Assembly (NCBI GenBank): GCA_025331445.1
Contig: JAIWNE010000001.1
Location: 1-64,000, forward strand
Reading direction: 5' to 3'
Length of the DNA: 64,000 nucleotides
Origin: Blakeslea trispora
Lineage: Eukaryota; Mucoromycota; Mucoromycetes; Mucorales; Choanephoraceae
This document shows, one piece after another, positions 24,717 through 37,503 of the stretch (positions are counted from its first letter, which is position 1; each line of letters begins with the position of its first letter). The translations under genes were made by a program, and so were the position numbers. A model generated the notes under the pieces. That model ran no database searches. It was given only the letters and a program-made list of their open reading frames with translations, and was not told the origin of the DNA.

Positions 24717-26601
24717 TTAAGAGGCTTCTAAGGACTCTTCCAAATCTTGTAAATAAGAGTGTAAAGTCTAAAGAAGTCAATAAATAATGCATTTCTTTTT
24801 TTCCTCTCTATTCTGAATATAATCACTTACTTTGATTCTGTTGACAAAAGCACCTTTTCTATCAGATAACTGAAGAATCTTACTAGCAAATGTCAAGAGG
24901 GTTTCTCCCATATAAATAAAGCTTGCTTGAGGGCGGGACATGATGTTGCCTGCGGCTGCTTTGTTTGGCACTACATTCTCCCGATGGATTTCAATCACAC
25001 TGACAGCACGTACGGTCAACTCGACCAATACAGCTGTCAAGTTCTCCACATAGTTCACGGATTTAGTAGTGTCAAAATCATGTAGATCACAAAGGGTATA
25101 CAGACAAGTCAAGACCCGATTCATGTTCTCCATAAACTGCATAAATCGAATGTCTGTTCGCTTAGTGGTTGAATAAGACTTGTTCTTTTTTGATTTGTCG
25201 ATTATTTGCTCCAGATTTTCTGATACCCATTGACCATATACAGTGACCAGAATATAGCATTCATTTAGGTTTCTTTGTGATGTCATGCCAGTGAAAGTAG
25301 ACGCCTCTGCTATAAACTCTAGTCCAGCCAGAATACAAGCCATCAACTAAGAAAAGAAATTGAAATAGTGTCAATAAAACATGCAGTCTCCAATTCTCAT
25401 CCTGTATTAACCTTTTCTCCTACAGGGGAATAGACGAGTGCTTTCATATCTTGAACAAGTACCTGTGCTTTTTTGCACTCGCTACTTAAGGCAACTAATA
25501 GGCCTTGACATAAGTTGTGTATCCATTGTTTTGTTGCATTTAAAAGTGTTTCATTGACTGGCATACCCATGGCTTTCCACTCCAATCCATTCTGTACGAG
25601 AACTTCACCATAAAGAGATGTTTTTGCATCTAGCAAACTCTGTAGTCCCTTTATATCCTGCAACAAGTCATCTGATTGAGGTATCACTTTAGCAATGGAT
25701 AAACTCATGTCTTCCACAGACTGCACGTAAGAGGCTAGCTGATTGATACGCGTCTCGTAAAGGGACCATTCAGGGAATATTTTCTATAGAGTAAATAAAA
25801 GATCAACATCGGGTTGGTTCAAAGCATGCGTATAAATATAAATTTATATATATATATATACATTGAATGACAAACTATGATCTTCGCTAAGTTCGTCTGC
25901 CAACCTTAGTACGCGCGTAAGATGGTCTCTAATAGATTCAAAGGATTGATCTGGCTGTTGTAACAAATCAATTTCATCCCGCAAACTGGCCTGCTTCTCC
26001 TGAAATAACTGCTTATAATCCATTATGTTCATTTGATGTCGATGTGCCTGAATATCTAGCCACTGTTCTATGGATGGATTGCTAGTCGAGTTGCCACTGA
26101 GTGAAATCCTTCGTAAGGTAGGTACAGGGTATTCTTCTTGAGGCTTAGTATGAAAGTCTGAGACAAGAGGAGGTTGAGGTGAAAGAGACATGTCTACATC
26201 GTCCATGGACATGGACAAGCTTCGAGCAATATCGTTAGCCAAATTACTTGAAAGCTTTTGCAACTTTCGGTCTTGCTCATAGTCTGAAAAACTTCGTTTC
26301 CGTTTGATACTTTGTGTGGTAGGTGAAGCTGGGGCTGACAATGATTCTTTCAAGACCTACTTAGTATCTCTGGATTGCTTTGGTCTTTTATTGCTTACCT
26401 GTACTTGTGTTCTTCTGAAGCCAAGTGCCTTCTAGATTGATTCTGTTCGAAGGTGTTGATCCGTTCAGTAGACTGTCCTCTATAAGGTGCTTTAGTATCA
26501 TGCTGTTTTCATTCTATTCTTGGTTCTTTACCCAGTAAGCCCAATATGACTCTCACACAGCTTGTCCAAGCGTCTTGGTCAGATCGTGAACTATAATACA
26601 T
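24717..26601 (-). CDS. Unrecognised helical protein with basic N-terminal region
   Basis: The six-exon model, read minus, starts MYYSSRSDQDAWTSCVRVIL at 26601 and runs to about 515 residues. The N-terminal third is Ser-rich and disordered with a probable nuclear localisation signal (KRKRSFSDYEQDRK) and repeated Ser/Met/Asp patches that look phosphorylatable. From WLDIQAHRHQMN onward it is a long alpha-helical region with spaced leucines (IKGLQSLLDAK, NLCQGLLVALSSECKKAQ), likely a coiled coil or helical bundle. A strong GTAAGT donor at 24830 and an acceptor at 24768 skip an early stop and add TLHSYLQDLEESLEAS, ending at 24717. I recognise no family; cytoskeletal or cell-cycle scaffold proteins share this look. 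An intron donor near 25860 is embedded in a (TA)n tract. It is convergent with Hob1, stops 94 bases apart. Confidence 0.7.
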
Positions 26602-27189
26602 TCTTCTTTGCGAAAAAAGATACAACTCAACAAGCACAATATTAGATCATCTCTTATAGAAAAAGAGAAAAAGAAAAAACACCTTTTTTTTTATGCATTA
26701 CACGGCTGGTCAAGATCGCGTCATAAACTCCGCTATATCTTGTTGAAAAAGACAGCCGTTACTCTAAAAACATGTCTGTCTCGAAGAAGATATTCATTGT
26801 AGAGAGACTAAATCAGGTAATTCTTAATTGAAAAGTGATCATCAGTGAAAGTGATTAATTTCAGGTCATATTCCCTGACAAACAAGACGTTATTCTGATA
26901 ACAGACTTTGTAATTCAGAATAAGCAGAAAAGAGAGGCTATGATGGAATGAAGCAACTGTGCAAATGTGCTACGCAAAAATTCAATAGCAGGATTTAATG
27001 AAACGCGGCAGGTGAAAAAGGATAAAATGCAGCCCCTTTCCCTTCTCTGTTGATCACAGTTTCTTTGTTCTCAGATACCAGATGGTTAAAAAAACAAAAA
27101 AAAACTCCCCTTTTAATTTTGGCGCCAATTTTTTTTTCTTTTTTTTACTTTCTCTATTTTTTTTTCTTTGTTAATATACAAAAACAAAA
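26602..27189. other. Divergent intergenic region; no gene seen
   Basis: About 590 bases between two divergent start codons. T- and A-rich runs at 27110-27190 form the leader of the plus-strand gene. A 64-codon frame at 26608 looks like chance. Confidence 0.5.
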
Positions 27190-28302
27190 ATGAATAGACA
27201 ACCTACACATGAATCGATAGAAAGCGTGGATTCCAGTGACGAATATGAGACAGACTCGGACTATGAAGATATTCAGATACAAAGCTGGGGCGAAAATGCT
27301 CAAAGTGAACCTGCCACATGGGATTCTTTGATCGATGAAAGTATCAAAACAAAGGCTGGAGGTATTGGCAGTGGTAACCTACACAGACGCGGTGGAAACT
27401 TCAAACCTTTATCCGATGAACATATTTTAGCAATGCGCTTGAAAAAGCCTATACCCGGCAGTGGTGCTTCCCAATCAAAGAAAAAGAAACCAAAGAAAAA
27501 GAAGGTTCCAACCGTCAATGCGATATCATCTACTCGTACAAGGATCAATCGACCCTATGTACCGCTTTCTATCAAAACTGCACCTGTTAATCAGCGTGCA
27601 CCTCCTAGTCAATCAGTCTGGAGTACAACAAACCTATCATCAGAACCCTTTTGGGAAAATCAGAAGAAAACAACGCCTGTACCTGAGCGACCTATAGCTC
27701 AGCCTAACACAAAAAACACAAGGGGTGCAGTTCAGTCAGCATGGGCTTCTTTTGAGGCTACAGAGAATCAATCTTTGAATACTCAAAAGCCTTCAAATTC
27801 AATGTACACGCCCTCGCTTTCATCCCCATCATCTAAATATGCCACACCTATTTCTTCATTACCTCAAACAAATCAATCTACACCTATATTTAAGCCTGTA
27901 GCTATCACATCTGAGTCTCCGCTTATTGTCCCTTTCAACTCAACCGAAACACCTAGACCCAAGTCGCATGTTCATCTAGACAAATCATTAGTACATAAAC
28001 ATCTTTCAGCAGGTTCCAAGAAATCGAGTCCGCAGCCACAATCACAAAAGCAACAATCGCCAAAGCAACAAGCACAACAGTCACAGCAAGTCCCTTTCAT
28101 GCAAATCACTGTCAATATTGCGCATGGTATCAGCACGATCATCAGTCTGTACAAAGACTCAGATCCTGAAAAGATTGCTGAAGAATTCGGGCCAAAACAT
28201 GATTTGATCGTGACTGAATCAGCAAAGAAAGGAATTGCCAACACTCTAAGAAGAGTGTTGGATGCTCATTTACAACAAGCTCAAGACAGCCCTATTTTGT
28301 AA
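27190..28302 (+). CDS. Disordered protein with small conserved-looking C-terminal domain
   Basis: Single exon, 370 residues. The N-terminus is acidic (SVDSSDEYETDSDYEDIQ), followed by a Gly/Arg patch and a strongly basic run (SKKKKPKKKKV, about residues 95-105) that could be a nuclear or RNA-binding signal. A long Ser/Thr/Pro/Gln-rich linker follows; it holds two similar Trp-containing motifs (SVWSTTN and SAWASF) that look like short interaction motifs. The last 65 residues (VPFMQITVNIAHGISTIISL ... KDSDPEKIAEEFGPKHDL) alternate beta-like and helical segments resembling a small ubiquitin-like or PFU-like fold; this is a guess from pattern. No family was recognised. Its stop is 54 bases from the stop of the convergent F-box gene. 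Confidence 0.75.
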   Translation: MNRQPTHESIESVDSSDEYETDSDYEDIQIQSWGENAQSEPATWDSLIDESIKTKAGGIGSGNLHRRGGNFKPLSDEHILAMRLKKPIPGSGASQSKKKKPKKKKVPTVNAISSTRTRINRPYVPLSIKTAPVNQRAPPSQSVWSTTNLSSEPFWENQKKTTPVPERPIAQPNTKNTRGAVQSAWASFEATENQSLNTQKPSNSMYTPSLSSPSSKYATPISSLPQTNQSTPIFKPVAITSESPLIVPFNSTETPRPKSHVHLDKSLVHKHLSAGSKKSSPQPQSQKQQSPKQQAQQSQQVPFMQITVNIAHGISTIISLYKDSDPEKIAEEFGPKHDLIVTESAKKGIANTLRRVLDAHLQQAQDSPIL

Positions 28303-28355
28303 TAACTCTTTACAATAAATATTGAAATTGTTGTCTAAAGAAAGTTGTTTATTGT

Positions 28356-30443
28356 CTATAACAATCTACATCCAAAATCAAGCCACCAAAGAGACCCATT
28401 TCTACATCCATAGACTAACCCCATAGGGCCTAATGCTAATCTAGATCGCATAAAGTCATAGCCATCAGATAACTGATCATCTTCTCGTCGACTATGAGCA
28501 TCTTCATCCGATTCCATCCATTCCTGCTTGTCGTCTAACAACAAGGATACACGTGCAGCTGTAGTCCCATTGAGTGCATAAAGAGCAATATCACCATGTC
28601 GATTGACTGTTGCGATTCGATCACCACATATAGCTACATTAATGATTTCTTTTGCTGTGGAACCCAAAGGTGTTGTTCGAATAGAATGAATGAGCTTGGG
28701 CCTTTCTTCAAGGCTGGGCATAGGTAATGATTGGGTATATGATTCTTTTTGAAACAAAAGAGGATCTTGAAGGCGATGTAAGCTCTGATGGCGTTGGCGG
28801 ATATATTGGTCTGTCTTCATTTGACAAGCATAACCATAATCATTATAGGATGAATGACGCCTCAATTGAACTGATTTGTATAACTCGCGGGAAGTAGCTG
28901 TACGACGGTTTCTGCTATTATGTTGTTTGGGTGTAGCGGAAGATTTAAATAAATTAATAAACGTGGTTGATAATCTCCTACGGGGAGGTGTAACAGGAGA
29001 AAAGGCCGACCTGCCCTGTTTTTCATTGTTTCTGTTATTATCACCGTCTTCATCACTGCTATGGCTATAGTGTTGTTCTTGCTCTATTATAGACTCCGAA
29101 GTTGGATCCATCTGTTGATTCCATTTGTAATGGTGGATTCGCCGAGAAGCGTATGGGGCAAACACAATACTTAATGAGCTGTTGTACTCGACACAGGGTA
29201 TACTACAAGCGTTAAGATGATGCGTTGAATTTGCCACTTTTGTGCTGTCAAATATATCAAACACATGAAGCATTCCATCCACGCTTACTGTGATCAAGTT
29301 ATCACCTGATAAAAACACGTTATGAGGTTGATTGTCGAATGCCTGTATCAGAAATGGTTTAAACAAAAAAAAAAAGCTAAAATCTACACATCCTCCTATT
29401 TCTTACCCTACTTGATAGCTTGACTCCTTTTCTCCAATTCCAAACATATACAACAGAAGGTTTTCTACCAACCATAGCAAAATAGTCTTGGTTGACTGAG
29501 ATTGAATCAGGAATAAACCACGGATGATTGCCACCTTTCAGCACTTGAATAGGATCATGCTTGGGCCCCTTGGTGATATCAAAAAACATGCATTTCCTGT
29601 AGAGTATAAGAAATTGAATTCGTTGTTGTTTTCAGGAATATTTCACGTTTTACTTACGATCCACGTTGTGCTACCACCAAAATGTGAATTTCAGGCAAGA
29701 TATCGATACATTCAATCATGCAATTAGGTTGTGCAATAGGATCACCAAAATACCATTTAGATTTAAACTTAAAACCTGTGTCTGTATTGTATTCATAGAG
29801 GCGAACTGAATTGTCCTGTTATCATGGTTAGTTCGGAAAATAGATTGCAAGAAAACACGTACTTCGGTTAAAGTCACCAAAACTCGATCTTTTAGTTTGA
29901 CAGATAGAATCCGGCTTCCGCCACTGTCATCTAATTTGTTTAGTTTTTGTACAGTGCCCATTCGCCAGTTAGCGAATGTGATTGCCTGACAATAACGGGT
30001 TTTCCACGGCAGAGCGGCTGCTGTTATCCATTTGCATGGCCGATGTGCGTAAATATCTGTAAATCTTGAATTGAGCTCGATATATCGCTTGCGCCAAATA
30101 GAGCTATCTAATGCAAATCTGCGCCACATTCGACAAGTCTAAGCATATAAACAAAGAAAAAAAACAATCAGTTATTTGGGGGGTGCTGTCTTGTTTTGCT
30201 TTCTCATTTTACCAATTGGACTCGTATTAAATCTTGAAAGGAAAGCATTGAAAATATCTTGAGAACAACCTCAATGGGCAATAGACTAACAATATCGTTC
30301 TGTTCAATCTCTATCAACTCATGCTTTTTCTTGACCGGCGCCTTTCTCTCTTCCACCTCCAAATCAAACGTATGACATTGTGGTAAAAATGATAATTTAC
30401 CAAGTGGCTTCACCAGCTGTTTTACTGACTTTCTTTGACTCAT
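28356..30443 (-). CDS. F-box protein with WD40-like repeats
   Basis: Likely substrate receptor of an SCF (Skp1-Cul1-F-box) ubiquitin ligase. Read minus from the ATG at 30443: a basic N-terminus (SQRKSVKQLVKPLGKL), then the F-box IVSLLPIEVVLKIFSMLSFQ followed by DLIRVQLVC and WRRFALDSSIWRKRY. Beta-propeller-like segments follow, with WD-type strand patterns (SVRLYEYNTDTGFKFK, CMFFDITKGPK, VVYVWNWRKGVKLSSR, LITVSVDGMLHVFDIF, IATVNRHGDIALYALN). A long Ser/Arg/His-rich insert (about 28700-29070) interrupts the propeller. Five exons; the last ends SLWWLDFGCRLL at 28356. Roughly 630 residues. The target is unknown. Confidence 0.82.
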
Positions 30444-33400
30444 AAGGTAGGATTAGAAACAAGTATCTCCAAAGATAAAGACAGCGAGAAAATTAAAGAA
30501 AAAAGAGAGAAAAAGAAGAAAATATAAGAAAGGAAAAATAAGAGAGAAAGAAACTTTTCAGACTAAAAAGGAAAAAAAAAAAAAGTTAAAATTTACAACT
30601 GTTCAGAGTGTTATTATGGAAAGTGATAAAGGACTTTTAAAAAAAAAATCCAATAGAGGGGAGGGAGTTTGCATTGAGTAAATCACTAGACCCCCCTTTT
30701 TTTTTCCCAGGCGACCTTCTTCCGACTGACTCTTTTTTTTTTTATTTGAGCGAGACAATATAAGCTTCTAAAGCGAAATTGGTACTGATTTCTTTTAAGG
30801 GAATTCAATAGTACAAACTATTCTTCAGAATGAATGGCCCTATAGTTGCATTTCAAGTATTAAACGATTTATGAAATTCTCTGAGTCCTTTTGCCTGTTG
30901 TACTCTAGGTGTTGAATAGAGTTAGGAAAAAAAAAAGAAAAAAGCGAGAGTTTCTCGAGGCATCGCTGAATAAACAGAGTATCATTTTCAGTAAATCTAA
31001 ATACATGTGATGACAAGAAATTCTTGGTAACAAGTGACCCCCCTCTTTTTTTTTTGTTGTTGTTGTTCAAATGATATTTAACAGACTGATTCTGTCCTGT
31101 CGGTTTCTCTACACTATTTGAATAGAACATGTGTCTGAATTTGGCTTAGTTAATCTGAGTGAAAATGGCTTTAGCATGCAAAATTTGAAATATCAAATAC
31201 AGTCATGCTTAAAGAGAAAAGGGGAGATTTTTTTTTCTTGTTTGATTTACTACACAAAGATGCTTATATAAGTTTCTATTCAACGCCTATTGCTAATACT
31301 ATCAGCTTTTGTTTGAAATGCTTGTTAGATTAGCTAGTTAGCTAATGAGCCTTTTCAAGTCACATCAAATTCTAAACTTTTAGTATATAAATTGTTATTT
31401 TCCTGCCAAATGAACGATCAAGACTTTTTTTTAACCTCTTTTTTTTATTTCTACTTTTTAAACAGTAATGAAAAACAATTGCATTTTGATGATCTAAATA
31501 GAATCATTATACAATTCTTTACAAGGCAAAGAGCAAACATGCCATCATACATAGCCATGGTGGCTTGCAAAGACAATCTTCTTCTTTATGTTCCTGTCGA
31601 TGTTTTGTTAGACCCAATATTGCATGAATTGCATTATTTGACTTTAAACACCGCCTTTTTTGGACTTTTTGATGCTCACTACAGTGTTTATACTCAGTAG
31701 TACCTGCAGACTTGATATGTACTGCTCCACAATCTCAAGAAATGACAAGCACAGAAACTTTAAAGGTATGTGCACATGAAATGTAGATGCTGTAAAATAT
31801 TTTCCGGTTTGACCGCACAATTATTCAAAACAGTAATTAATTACGATTTAGATGATTGTTACCCAAAAAAAAAAAAACTTTCTATCCATCATCATTGACT
31901 CTTGAATGATAAAAAGTAGAATTGAACAGAGTTTGCAATGCTGATATTTGTATAACAGCTTGTTTCCTTCTCTCTTTCTTTCTGAACAAGATTGACATAT
32001 TTCTTCATTTCCGAGAGTTTAAAATTTTCCTGTTCAGAAAAGGCAATAAGTAAGAGAAAGTTGTTGCTATGGGCAACTTTGATCATCGAGAAACTGTCAA
32101 GTAATTTGGGGGGGGGGATAAAATGTGGAAAATAGAAAAACCTTATAGTCTATATAAGCTTCATCTCTTAGGAGATAAAAGAAAAAAAATCTACTTTTGC
32201 ATGATGTAGCTGAGACTCTTGTTTGGTTCTTGTTAAGAATTCCTCAAGATGATTGATTTCATATTGTATCTTTCTTTTGTTACTTGTTTCTCAGCTAGTT
32301 CTTCTATCAATGACGTGTAGTAGCTTATAAGTTTATCCTCTTCCCCCCTCTCTCTCTCTCAAAAAAGCAAAACAATCAACTAATATATTTTGATATCCAT
32401 TGTAGGAGAAGCGCTTTGAACTTCTTATTCCTTTATACTTTGTCAAGGATATTTCTATGAACTTGAATGTAAAAGCAGGCAGAGAAAACAAGTGAGGAGA
32501 TGGACTTTGAAGCTTTACATTTCTCAGACAATCAAATTAGCCAAAATATGGTGTCATGGCTTCTTTGAAAAGACAAATTGCTTCCTTTTTTTTGCAAAAG
32601 CACCAAGGCTGTTATTTTCTCAATGTAATTGCGTCTCGACTTTTCTCTCTGGGGATTGCTTTGTAAAAGAATGAATCATCAACTTCAATGTACCTCAAGA
32701 AACCCAACACTTTTGCAAACTATCTTGGACATGGCTTTATCTATTTTTTTTTCTGGTGATAATTTTTTGCTTTCTAAAGCAAGAATACTACTTTCTATGC
32801 TGTTTAAAAAGATGATGCTAGAAACAAGCATGTCTATTACTCGACTCTGTTTTACTTGGTCTCATTTGAATCTCATTGGTGATGATCGAACAAGCCTTAA
32901 ATCAGTTGTTCCGTCTTTCTTTTCTTTTGTACAATTTATTGGGATGAAAACCTCCCAACATCCATGGCCAAACAGCACGAATAACCCTATAAATCGAAAT
33001 ATTTTCATACTAATTAGCATCAAGTTTTCTTGACGAATTCAACAGGAGCAATAAACCAAAGTGTCTGTTTGTTACTATGGCGTTGATAAGCCATTTTTTT
33101 TGACAAAAGGAAGCTCCAAGGGATAGTTTGTGCAGTAAATTTAAAAGCATAGAGACATGTCCAACTAAAAAAAGAAAAGAGCAAAAATCAAACTGGGAAT
33201 TGCTATTCATGATCTAATCAGTACGTTGTGTAAATATATCATTGTTGAGTGTGTAAATGAGTCATTTCTCTGTTAGCTCATTTTTGAGCTACAAATGATT
33301 CGTATCAAGCCCAGAGATGCATATTATGATGGAGAGTAGTGAATGGAAATCATTTGATATGTGAGGAAAGCAGTGATCTATCCTTGTTGTTATTGTCGAA

Positions 33401-33984
33401 TTATTACAATAGAACACACACATACAACTAGTTCGATGTTGTGCTTTCCCTCATTTTACGTGTTCACTCGAAACCTCGAGAAGACGAAAGGCTCAAGAGA
33501 CTCTTATTCAAGAAAGAAAGTCGTAAAACCAATCAGAATTATGTGAACAATACAAGGTTTGATAGCTTCATACCGGCCTCTACATCTGTACTAACTTTCG
33601 TTTAGCTGGACTCAGTATCTGTCGGATGCTTAGTTTAAATCTTGCTCTTTTCTTTGACAGAATGCACTTATCTCTAGCACTATTGCTTTCAATCATAACT
33701 TGTGATTTATTTAACAGACCAGAAAGTATGCAATTCAAGGGGGCTCTATCTTCAAAATAGAATCATATTCAACTACGAAATGAATCGTGTATTCTTCTTT
33801 CTCAACTTTGCTTGATTTGCCCTAGCTGAATTAGCTATCAATTTTCATGCTTTGCAAAGATCATCGCAGTTTCAATTCAAGCTTGCAGAAGCCCAGCATT
33901 GTTTTTTATTTATTTATTTTTCCTTTTTATGCCTTTCTCTCTCTCTTTCTCTCTCTTTTGTTGTTGTTTCAGTGATTTATAAAT
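30444..33984. other. Long intergenic region; no supported gene
   Basis: Three and a half kilobases of AT-rich DNA with purine-rich (30480-30600) and A/T runs. Open frames at 31392-31700 and 32629-33033 have biased, unfamiliar composition, no splice-consistent neighbours and no motif, and were not called. A T-rich, CT-rich leader at 33900-33980 belongs to the Snx4 gene. Confidence 0.5.
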
Positions 33985-36023
33985 ATGAGTGAACAATATG
34001 TAGAGTGGGATGTTCATGCAGCAGAAGACTCTTCATCGCCTCATCTTGAATTTGAAGATCCCTTAACTCAATTCAGTAAAAAGGTAATGCTAAGGAGTTA
34101 GTTGTCTTGTTTGCCAAGCAAAAAAAGAAAAATTACTTATAGGTTCATTTAGAACAACTATTACCCTTATGATACCAACATTACTTCTACGAATACTGCG
34201 GAAACTCAGTCAATTCCTATTGATAGCCCTAGCATAGCAACCAATTCACTTCCGTCTATCATTCCTTCTTCTTCACCTATCCTTGACTCGTCTGATTCAT
34301 TTATTGTCACAAACGACAATAGACCTTCACCACCCTCACATACAAAATCTTCTCCTTCCTCTTCTTCTCTCCCGAGCAATAAGCCATCAGAAGCTGTAGA
34401 ACAGCCTACACTTGTTCCAATGACTATCACTGTTGCTGACCCTCAAAAGCACCATGATCCTCAAGGAGCCTTCATTACTTATCTCATTACCACACATGTA
34501 ATGCAACCAAATGAAACCAAAGAAAAAAAAACAATAATCTAATCATGTCTTGATAGACCGAAATTAAAACGTTTACATCTCAGAACCCAAGACCTGTCAG
34601 ACGCAGATACCAAGATTTCCTTTGGTTACATACCGCATTAACACTTGAATATCCTGCCTGTATTGTACCACCATTACCAGAGAAACACCGATTGGGTAAA
34701 AGCATACTATAAAGGAGAGAAGGGAAGTGAATGATGGCTTATGTCTTTTTTGTTTTTTTTTTTAACAGAATACATTAAAGGTGATAGATTTAGTTCGGAA
34801 TTTATCCAAAGACGTATGATAAGGTAAGCTGGATTTGATAGGGTATTTCGCTTATCTAACCTCACTCTTGATTGGAAAGCTTGCAATGGTTTTTAGATAG
34901 AATATCACGACATCCTTTGTTGCAAAAGTCTCAATCTTGTCGTATCTTTCTATCGTCCAGTGATTTTGTAAGTGATTTGTCAATAAGAAGGTACAAACTC
35001 ATCCCCCCCCTGTTCATTAGAGAAACGACAAGCGAGCCCAAATGATGCACATTCCCTCTTCATCTTCTTTGCTTGATTCCATTAGCGACACACTTGTGAA
35101 TGCATTTGCCAAATTAAGAAAACCAGATGAACGCTTCGAATCAATGAAGGAAGATATTCATCGACTGGAGGAAAATCTGAATACTGTAGAAAGGCTTTAC
35201 ATGCGAATCAATAAGCGTCAACAAGGTATAACACTATAGACAGGCTGTAGTGTGTTTGTATTGGTAACTCTTTTTTTTTTTAGATTTGCAAAATGACTAT
35301 CAGAATTTTGCTAATAGTATCCAGGGACTTTCTTCATTGGAAAGTAATATTGCTCATTCATTATGCCGATTTGCTGATATTTCAAGAGCCTATGGTAAAG
35401 CGATGAAGGAAATGGCAGAGAAAGAGGAGCTTCAATTCCTGAATGAGATTCATGAATTATTGGCATATTGTCATGCAGCCAAAGAAGTGTTGAAGGCAAG
35501 AGATCAAAAACAACTGGATTTTGAAGCACTTTCTATGTATCTGCAACAGACAGAGATATTGCTTGAGCGAACACAATACCCCGGCCGAAAATTCAACGAT
35601 CGTGGCGTCGGAATAGGTGGTATCTATATTTCAGATTACGTGACTGATAAGCTTAATGAAGTGAGGGGCATGAACATGGAAAAGGCAAGACAGGATAAAC
35701 TGAAGCGACTTGAGCATCGAATTAAAGAGGTAGGATAGTATAAAACAGAATAGTATTTGGTGGTAACGCATCATTGTTCTCTATAGCTACAGAATGCAGT
35801 GACAAAAGCAAATGATGAGTCAATTGGATTCTCAAATCAAGTCTCTAAAGAATATGACATTTTTCAGAAAACCAAGATGATGGAACTCAAACAAGGCTTA
35901 ATAGCTTATGCAGACTGTCATGTTAATTTCTACAAGAAAGGCACTACATTATGGGAAGACATTTTACCTGTGCTCGAGCGCATTGACGGTGCAAAGGGTG
36001 ATGGTGAATTTCCTGAAGTTTAG
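33985..36023 (+). CDS. SNX4: Sorting nexin Snx4/Atg24 (PX-BAR)
   Basis: PX-BAR protein for recycling from endosomes and for selective autophagy. Eight exons (33985-34083, 34153-34497, 34557-34695, 34769-34823, 34880-34967, 35022-35225, 35284-35729, 35787-36023) splice in frame to about 536 residues. The N-terminus is a Ser/Pro-rich disordered region. The PX domain has RRRYQDFLWLHTAL, PPLPEKHR, GDRFSSEFIQRRM and LQWFLDRISRHPLL; the RRY motif and the Pro-rich loop bind PI3P. The C-terminal BAR region is helical (NVERLYMRINKRQQD ... YQNFANSIQGLSSLESNI). A Gly-rich loop with an Asp-rich turn (FNDRGVGIGGIYISDYVTDK) interrupts it, as in Snx4 orthologues. It ends in KGDGEFPEV. The start lies right after a CT-rich leader. 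Confidence 0.9.
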
Positions 36024-37503
36024 TCCTCCTATACTCTCCTCTGTCGCTGCTTCTTTTTGTATATATATACTTTATTATTTTCAAGAGTTTTTCTCTTTTT
36101 TTTTCTTCTTTTGAAAGTACATATATTAGTACTGATCTTAAAATATACAAGTGAATGCAAAAAAAAAAAAGTTCTACTACTCTTTGCATTTCTCAAGTAT
36201 TTTAGGCTCTAAGCTTAATGAGTTGTTGAAGAAGAGATACATGAATCTTCTGGGTTATGAAACATCGTCTTTAAGCCCAAATTTAATCAATAATTATATG
36301 TATCATATTGAGAGTTTTACGAAAAGGAAGAAACAAACAGTATTCACAAGCAACGCCTTTCTTTCATCACAATTCTGAATGATGCAAGCAATTGGACTTG
36401 TATTTGTATGATTTGGATGGGGGACCACAGCTGCTCTTGCTCTTTTTTTTTTACTATTTAGGCAAAGCTAGAAAGCAAAGAAAGTCGTCTGTTTAACAGA
36501 AACAAGGTTACTTTATGTCATAGTTTCTTTTGGTTTGAGAAAAATCTATTTCGATTCAGTCATTTTGCCTCTTTCTTTTTCTTTTCTTGCCGTTTCATTC
36601 AATAAATCATGTAAAAAAAAAAAGCTTTACAAGAAATGATGTCTATGAGAAAAATTGCAGCTTGTTTTAAATAAGCTAACTTCGGCATCATTTGTGTTAC
36701 AAGGAAAATCATTTTCTAAAAAGAAACCTTATTGCAGTTATTTTAAGGTTGTTGAATTTGAATTTTATGCTTTTTTTTTTTTTGCTCACACTCTAAGATC
36801 GGGCACAGAGAGATTAGTTGGGTTGGGCGAATATGTGATTGTTTATCCTTGTAATGATTGAGAAAGACTTGTATTCTGTTGGATTTAGTGCCTTGGACCA
36901 AGTATTTCTTTTTCGAATTATCGCTTATTGTTTTAGCATGACATTACTGAGATCTTTATAATTAGTGATTATATAAACAAGAAAATGATCAAGGTCAGAA
37001 AATGATACTTTCAATCATTGGTTCATGCTCTGTTACTTGTAAGATCCAAGGTTGCTTCTCTTCCTTGATATGCTCCCGGAACTCTCAAACCGATATTGAT
37101 GAAACCTGCTTCGAATAGTTCCCCCCCCCCCTTTTTTTTTAATAATAAAGTCCATAAGCTCAGTACTTGTTTCTCTTTTATCCATCTTCATATAAGCATA
37201 TGTAGTATATTCATTTAAAAGTCTGTAAAAGAAAAAAATTAAATACAAGAGAACTCTAATCATATGAGATTTATCTATTGCATCTGAACACAACATCATT
37301 GCTGGATCAACCACCATCATGATTGAGTGCTCAGATTTCTTTTTTTTTGCAGGACTTTTAATTCAAAGCCAGCAACTTTACTTTCTTTAAATAACTGTGT
37401 AACATTTTTCAATGTCAGGTAAACTATTTTACAAGCAAACTTCATCTCTCTCTCTCTTTTTTTTCTCTCTTTTTCATTTACTTGCTATTGTTTAATTAAA
37501 GCG
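36024..37503. other. Intergenic; no supported gene
   Basis: AT-rich spacer with C9/T8 and A-rich runs near 37120. Frames near 36151-36378 and 36655-36861 have no family features. The CT-rich leader at 37440-37500 belongs to the exchanger gene. Confidence 0.5.

Noticed and set aside
31392..31700. 102-codon plus-strand frame
   Set aside because: Opens in an AT-rich leader with Phe/Tyr runs and shows no motif or splice partner; probability of chance in AT-rich DNA is high.
32629..33033. 134-codon plus-strand frame
   Set aside because: Biased Phe/Leu/Ser composition, no neighbours in phase, no family resemblance.
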